From: Ignavibacteria bacterium
Lineage (GTDB): Bacteria > Bacteroidota > Ignavibacteria > Tepidaquicellales > Tepidaquicellaceae
NCBI GenBank assembly: GCA_036262055.1
Contig: DATAJP010000001.1
Span: forward strand, 310,001-374,000
DNA: 64,000 nt
Direction: 5' to 3'
Shown: in pieces, positions 62,118-64,000 of the stretch
Layout: every line of letters begins with the position of its first letter
Numbering within the stretch: position 1 is the first letter of the stretch
The notes under the pieces: model-generated
Told to the model about the DNA's origin: nothing
Databases searched by the model: none
Seen by the model: only the letters and a program-made list of their open reading frames with translations
Translations under genes and position numbers: made by a program

Positions 62118-64000
62118 ATGAAAAATTTCAAAAGACTTATTTTAGGAATAATTTTATTTTTTACATTTGTTATAAACTCATTTTCACAATGGGATACAAA
62201 GAATAACAATTTACCGGGTAATATTGATGTGATTTCAGATATTTTTATTAAACCGGAATTAGAAAACCAAATTTCCATTTCAACTCATAGTTTTCCCGTT
62301 CAAAATAGAACTGCAGCGGATTGGAGACGCGCCATTGATTCGGTTTGGGGAGCAGGTTTACCAACTGCCACAAAACTTCAAATTTTTGATAAGTTTTGGA
62401 ATAAAATTGATTCTTCTTTTGCATGCTTCCATGACATAACTGATAACTGGAGCGCATTGAAGCTACAATACCGTTCTGAAGTTGCAAACGGAGTAAGCCG
62501 GGGAAGATTTGCTGCAATTATGTGTTACCTTTCTCTCGCTTTGCGTGAAGGTCATACAAAAGCAACAGATAATATTTTAATGAATACAAATATTTCACAG
62601 GGTACCCCGCTTTTATTAATAGGTGCATGGAGTGACAGCCGCAGGTTTGGTGCCGGACTTACACCGCTTCCCGACAGTTCTCTGCTTGTTTATAGTGTTG
62701 TTCCGAATCATCCTATAGAACTTCAGCGCGGAGACATAGTATTGGGATATGATGGAATCCCCTGGAAAGTTTTAGTATATCAACTTCTTAGTTATGAATT
62801 GCCATTCATCGGATGGTGGGGATGTTCTCCGACTTCATTTACTCACAGTTTATTGATGTCTGCAGGAAGGAACTGGCATTTATTTGATACTATTGATGTC
62901 GTTAAATATGGAACTAATGATACGGTTCACTATCCCACATCACTTCTTGCGGGACAAACTCAATCTATACTAACTACAGAGCAAATGGATATTTCAGGTG
63001 TTCCTAAACCCGATTATTTCGGAGGGACATATGTATCTCACGGTAAAATTCAGGGAACAAATATAGGATATATTTATTGCTGGGGTTGGTCAGGCAATGC
63101 CGGAACTTTGTTTTACAATGCAGTCCAAGCGCTTAAACAAACTGATGCACTTATTATAGATTTCAGGATGAATTTTGGCGGGAATATGTTCTTAAGCGAC
63201 TCAGCAATGAAAGTATTATTTAATTCAACCTTCCCAACAATCGATTGGGGAAAAAGAACCAGTCCTACAAATCACTTACAATTAACTGCATTAAATGTTT
63301 CTGCAAATTATAAAATTAAGGGAGTTCCTCCGGGATATTTAAATCCTATTGCAGTATTAACCGGACCGGGTGCCCTAAGCTCAGGTGATCAGGTTGCACT
63401 AAGAATGAAGTATCATCCGAGGGTAAGGATTTTTGGAAAATCAACAAGTACAGCATTCAATAGTCCGGTAACATTAAATCTTCATGCTGATTGGACCTGC
63501 GCATATGCAAATAGTGATGCATATGAAACTCATACCCCCGGCAGGTATCTAACTCATCTTGAATTTCCAGTCGATGAAAATGTGTGGCTTACACGCTCAG
63601 GAGTTGCACAAGGACGTGATGACGTTATTGAATCTGCACTAAATTGGATTAATATTTTTTCGGGTAACTCATCAACTTTACTCTTCGATAACGCAGAAAG
63701 TGGATTTGGAAAATGGGAAACAAATGAAGGATGGTCAGTAATAAAAAGTAATGCGTATTCACCGGTTAATTCATTTACCGAGAGCTCCAAAGGCAATTAT
63801 AAAAATAATGCAAATAATTCACTGACTTTAAAAAATTCCATTAACGTTTCCAATACAAGTGCTTTAGTTTTAAGTTTTTATCACAAATATGCAACACAGC
63901 TTGACAAAGATTTTTGTAGAGTAGAAATATCCAGCAACAATGGGGCTACATGGCAGCAGGCAGTAAGCTATTCGGGTACCGTCAGTACGATTCATCAAAT
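62118..64000 (+). CDS. S41-like secreted peptidase paralogue, partial (3' end outside window)
   Basis: An ATG at 62118 opens a frame that runs to the window edge (627 codons). Signal peptide: MKNFKRLILGIILFFTFVIN. The core matches the preceding protein closely in order and motif: RRAIDSVWGAGLPTATKLQI, GVSRGRFAAIMCYLSLALRE, LQRGDIVLGYDGIPWKVL, IIDFRMNFGGNMFLSD and LTGPGALSSGDQVALRMKYH. After about residue 515 it continues with a jelly-roll domain (DNAESGFGKWETNEGWSVIK, NNGATWQQAV) like the MAM-type domain of InhA/M6 peptidases, absent from the first copy. A sorting domain is expected beyond the edge. Confidence 0.8.
   Translation, partial: MKNFKRLILGIILFFTFVINSFSQWDTKNNNLPGNIDVISDIFIKPELENQISISTHSFPVQNRTAADWRRAIDSVWGAGLPTATKLQIFDKFWNKIDSSFACFHDITDNWSALKLQYRSEVANGVSRGRFAAIMCYLSLALREGHTKATDNILMNTNISQGTPLLLIGAWSDSRRFGAGLTPLPDSSLLVYSVVPNHPIELQRGDIVLGYDGIPWKVLVYQLLSYELPFIGWWGCSPTSFTHSLLMSAGRNWHLFDTIDVVKYGTNDTVHYPTSLLAGQTQSILTTEQMDISGVPKPDYFGGTYVSHGKIQGTNIGYIYCWGWSGNAGTLFYNAVQALKQTDALIIDFRMNFGGNMFLSDSAMKVLFNSTFPTIDWGKRTSPTNHLQLTALNVSANYKIKGVPPGYLNPIAVLTGPGALSSGDQVALRMKYHPRVRIFGKSTSTAFNSPVTLNLHADWTCAYANSDAYETHTPGRYLTHLEFPVDENVWLTRSGVAQGRDDVIESALNWINIFSGNSSTLLFDNAESGFGKWETNEGWSVIKSNAYSPVNSFTESSKGNYKNNANNSLTLKNSINVSNTSALVLSFYHKYATQLDKDFCRVEISSNNGATWQQAVSYSGTVSTIHQ

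Overview
The window looks like a chromosomal segment of a low-GC member of the Ignavibacteria/Chlorobi branch of the Bacteroidota. The main evidence is ten complete secreted proteins that end in the type IX secretion (T9SS) sorting domain with the QNYPNPFNP box. A TonB receptor/HmuY pair, beta-propeller histidine kinases, AT-rich leaders and frequent intergenic palindromes agree with this. The assignment is inferred from gene content; no rRNA or complete tRNA is present.

Layout. 1-5 kb: an outer-membrane protein cut by the left edge, an acyl-CoA synthetase and a T9SS protein. 3.7-8.7 kb (minus strand): a likely heme-acquisition cluster made of a TonB receptor, a small CxxC protein, an HmuY-like lipoprotein, an IsdG/HmoA-like heme monooxygenase and an RhtX/AmpG-like MFS permease. 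8.8-11.3 kb: an SDR protein, MscL and a T9SS protein. 11.4-17.3 kb: complex I genes nuoAB and nuoCDEF, split by a gene for a secreted T9SS protein that has terminators on both sides. 17.4-27 kb: an M28 peptidase, a subtilisin-like protease, several T9SS proteins and a beta-barrel protein. 27-29 kb: an AT-rich HEPN-type gene directly ahead of a GT-C-like membrane protein that has no ordinary start codon. 29-35 kb: a PAS histidine kinase with its receiver protein, a lipoprotein, fumarylacetoacetase and a conserved unknown. 35-39 kb: prolyl-tRNA synthetase, a small membrane protein, Maf and a flippase-like membrane protein.

40.6-43.1 kb holds the most striking object. It is a complete IS1595-like element of 2,459 bp with 23-bp imperfect terminal inverted repeats and an 8-bp target duplication (CTCAAGAG). 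Besides its transposase it carries four passenger genes. Two of them overlap and look like a Panacea-type antitoxin and a RelE-fold toxin, with an inverted repeat next to the antitoxin start. The element sits inside an intergenic palindrome.

43.2-52.7 kb: a B12-binding subunit, then a Wzx/Wzy-type exopolysaccharide locus (phosphohexomutase, SLBB export protein, Wzz, ligase/polymerase, flippase, GT2, GT4). 52.75-53.15 kb: the 5' half of a tRNA-Met(CAT) gene, broken at the anticodon loop, followed by a short integrase-like fragment; this looks like the scar of an integrative element. 53.3-64 kb: a beta-propeller sensor kinase and a NarL-type regulator followed by four co-oriented secreted-protein genes, the last two being tandem S41-like paralogues and the final one cut by the right edge.
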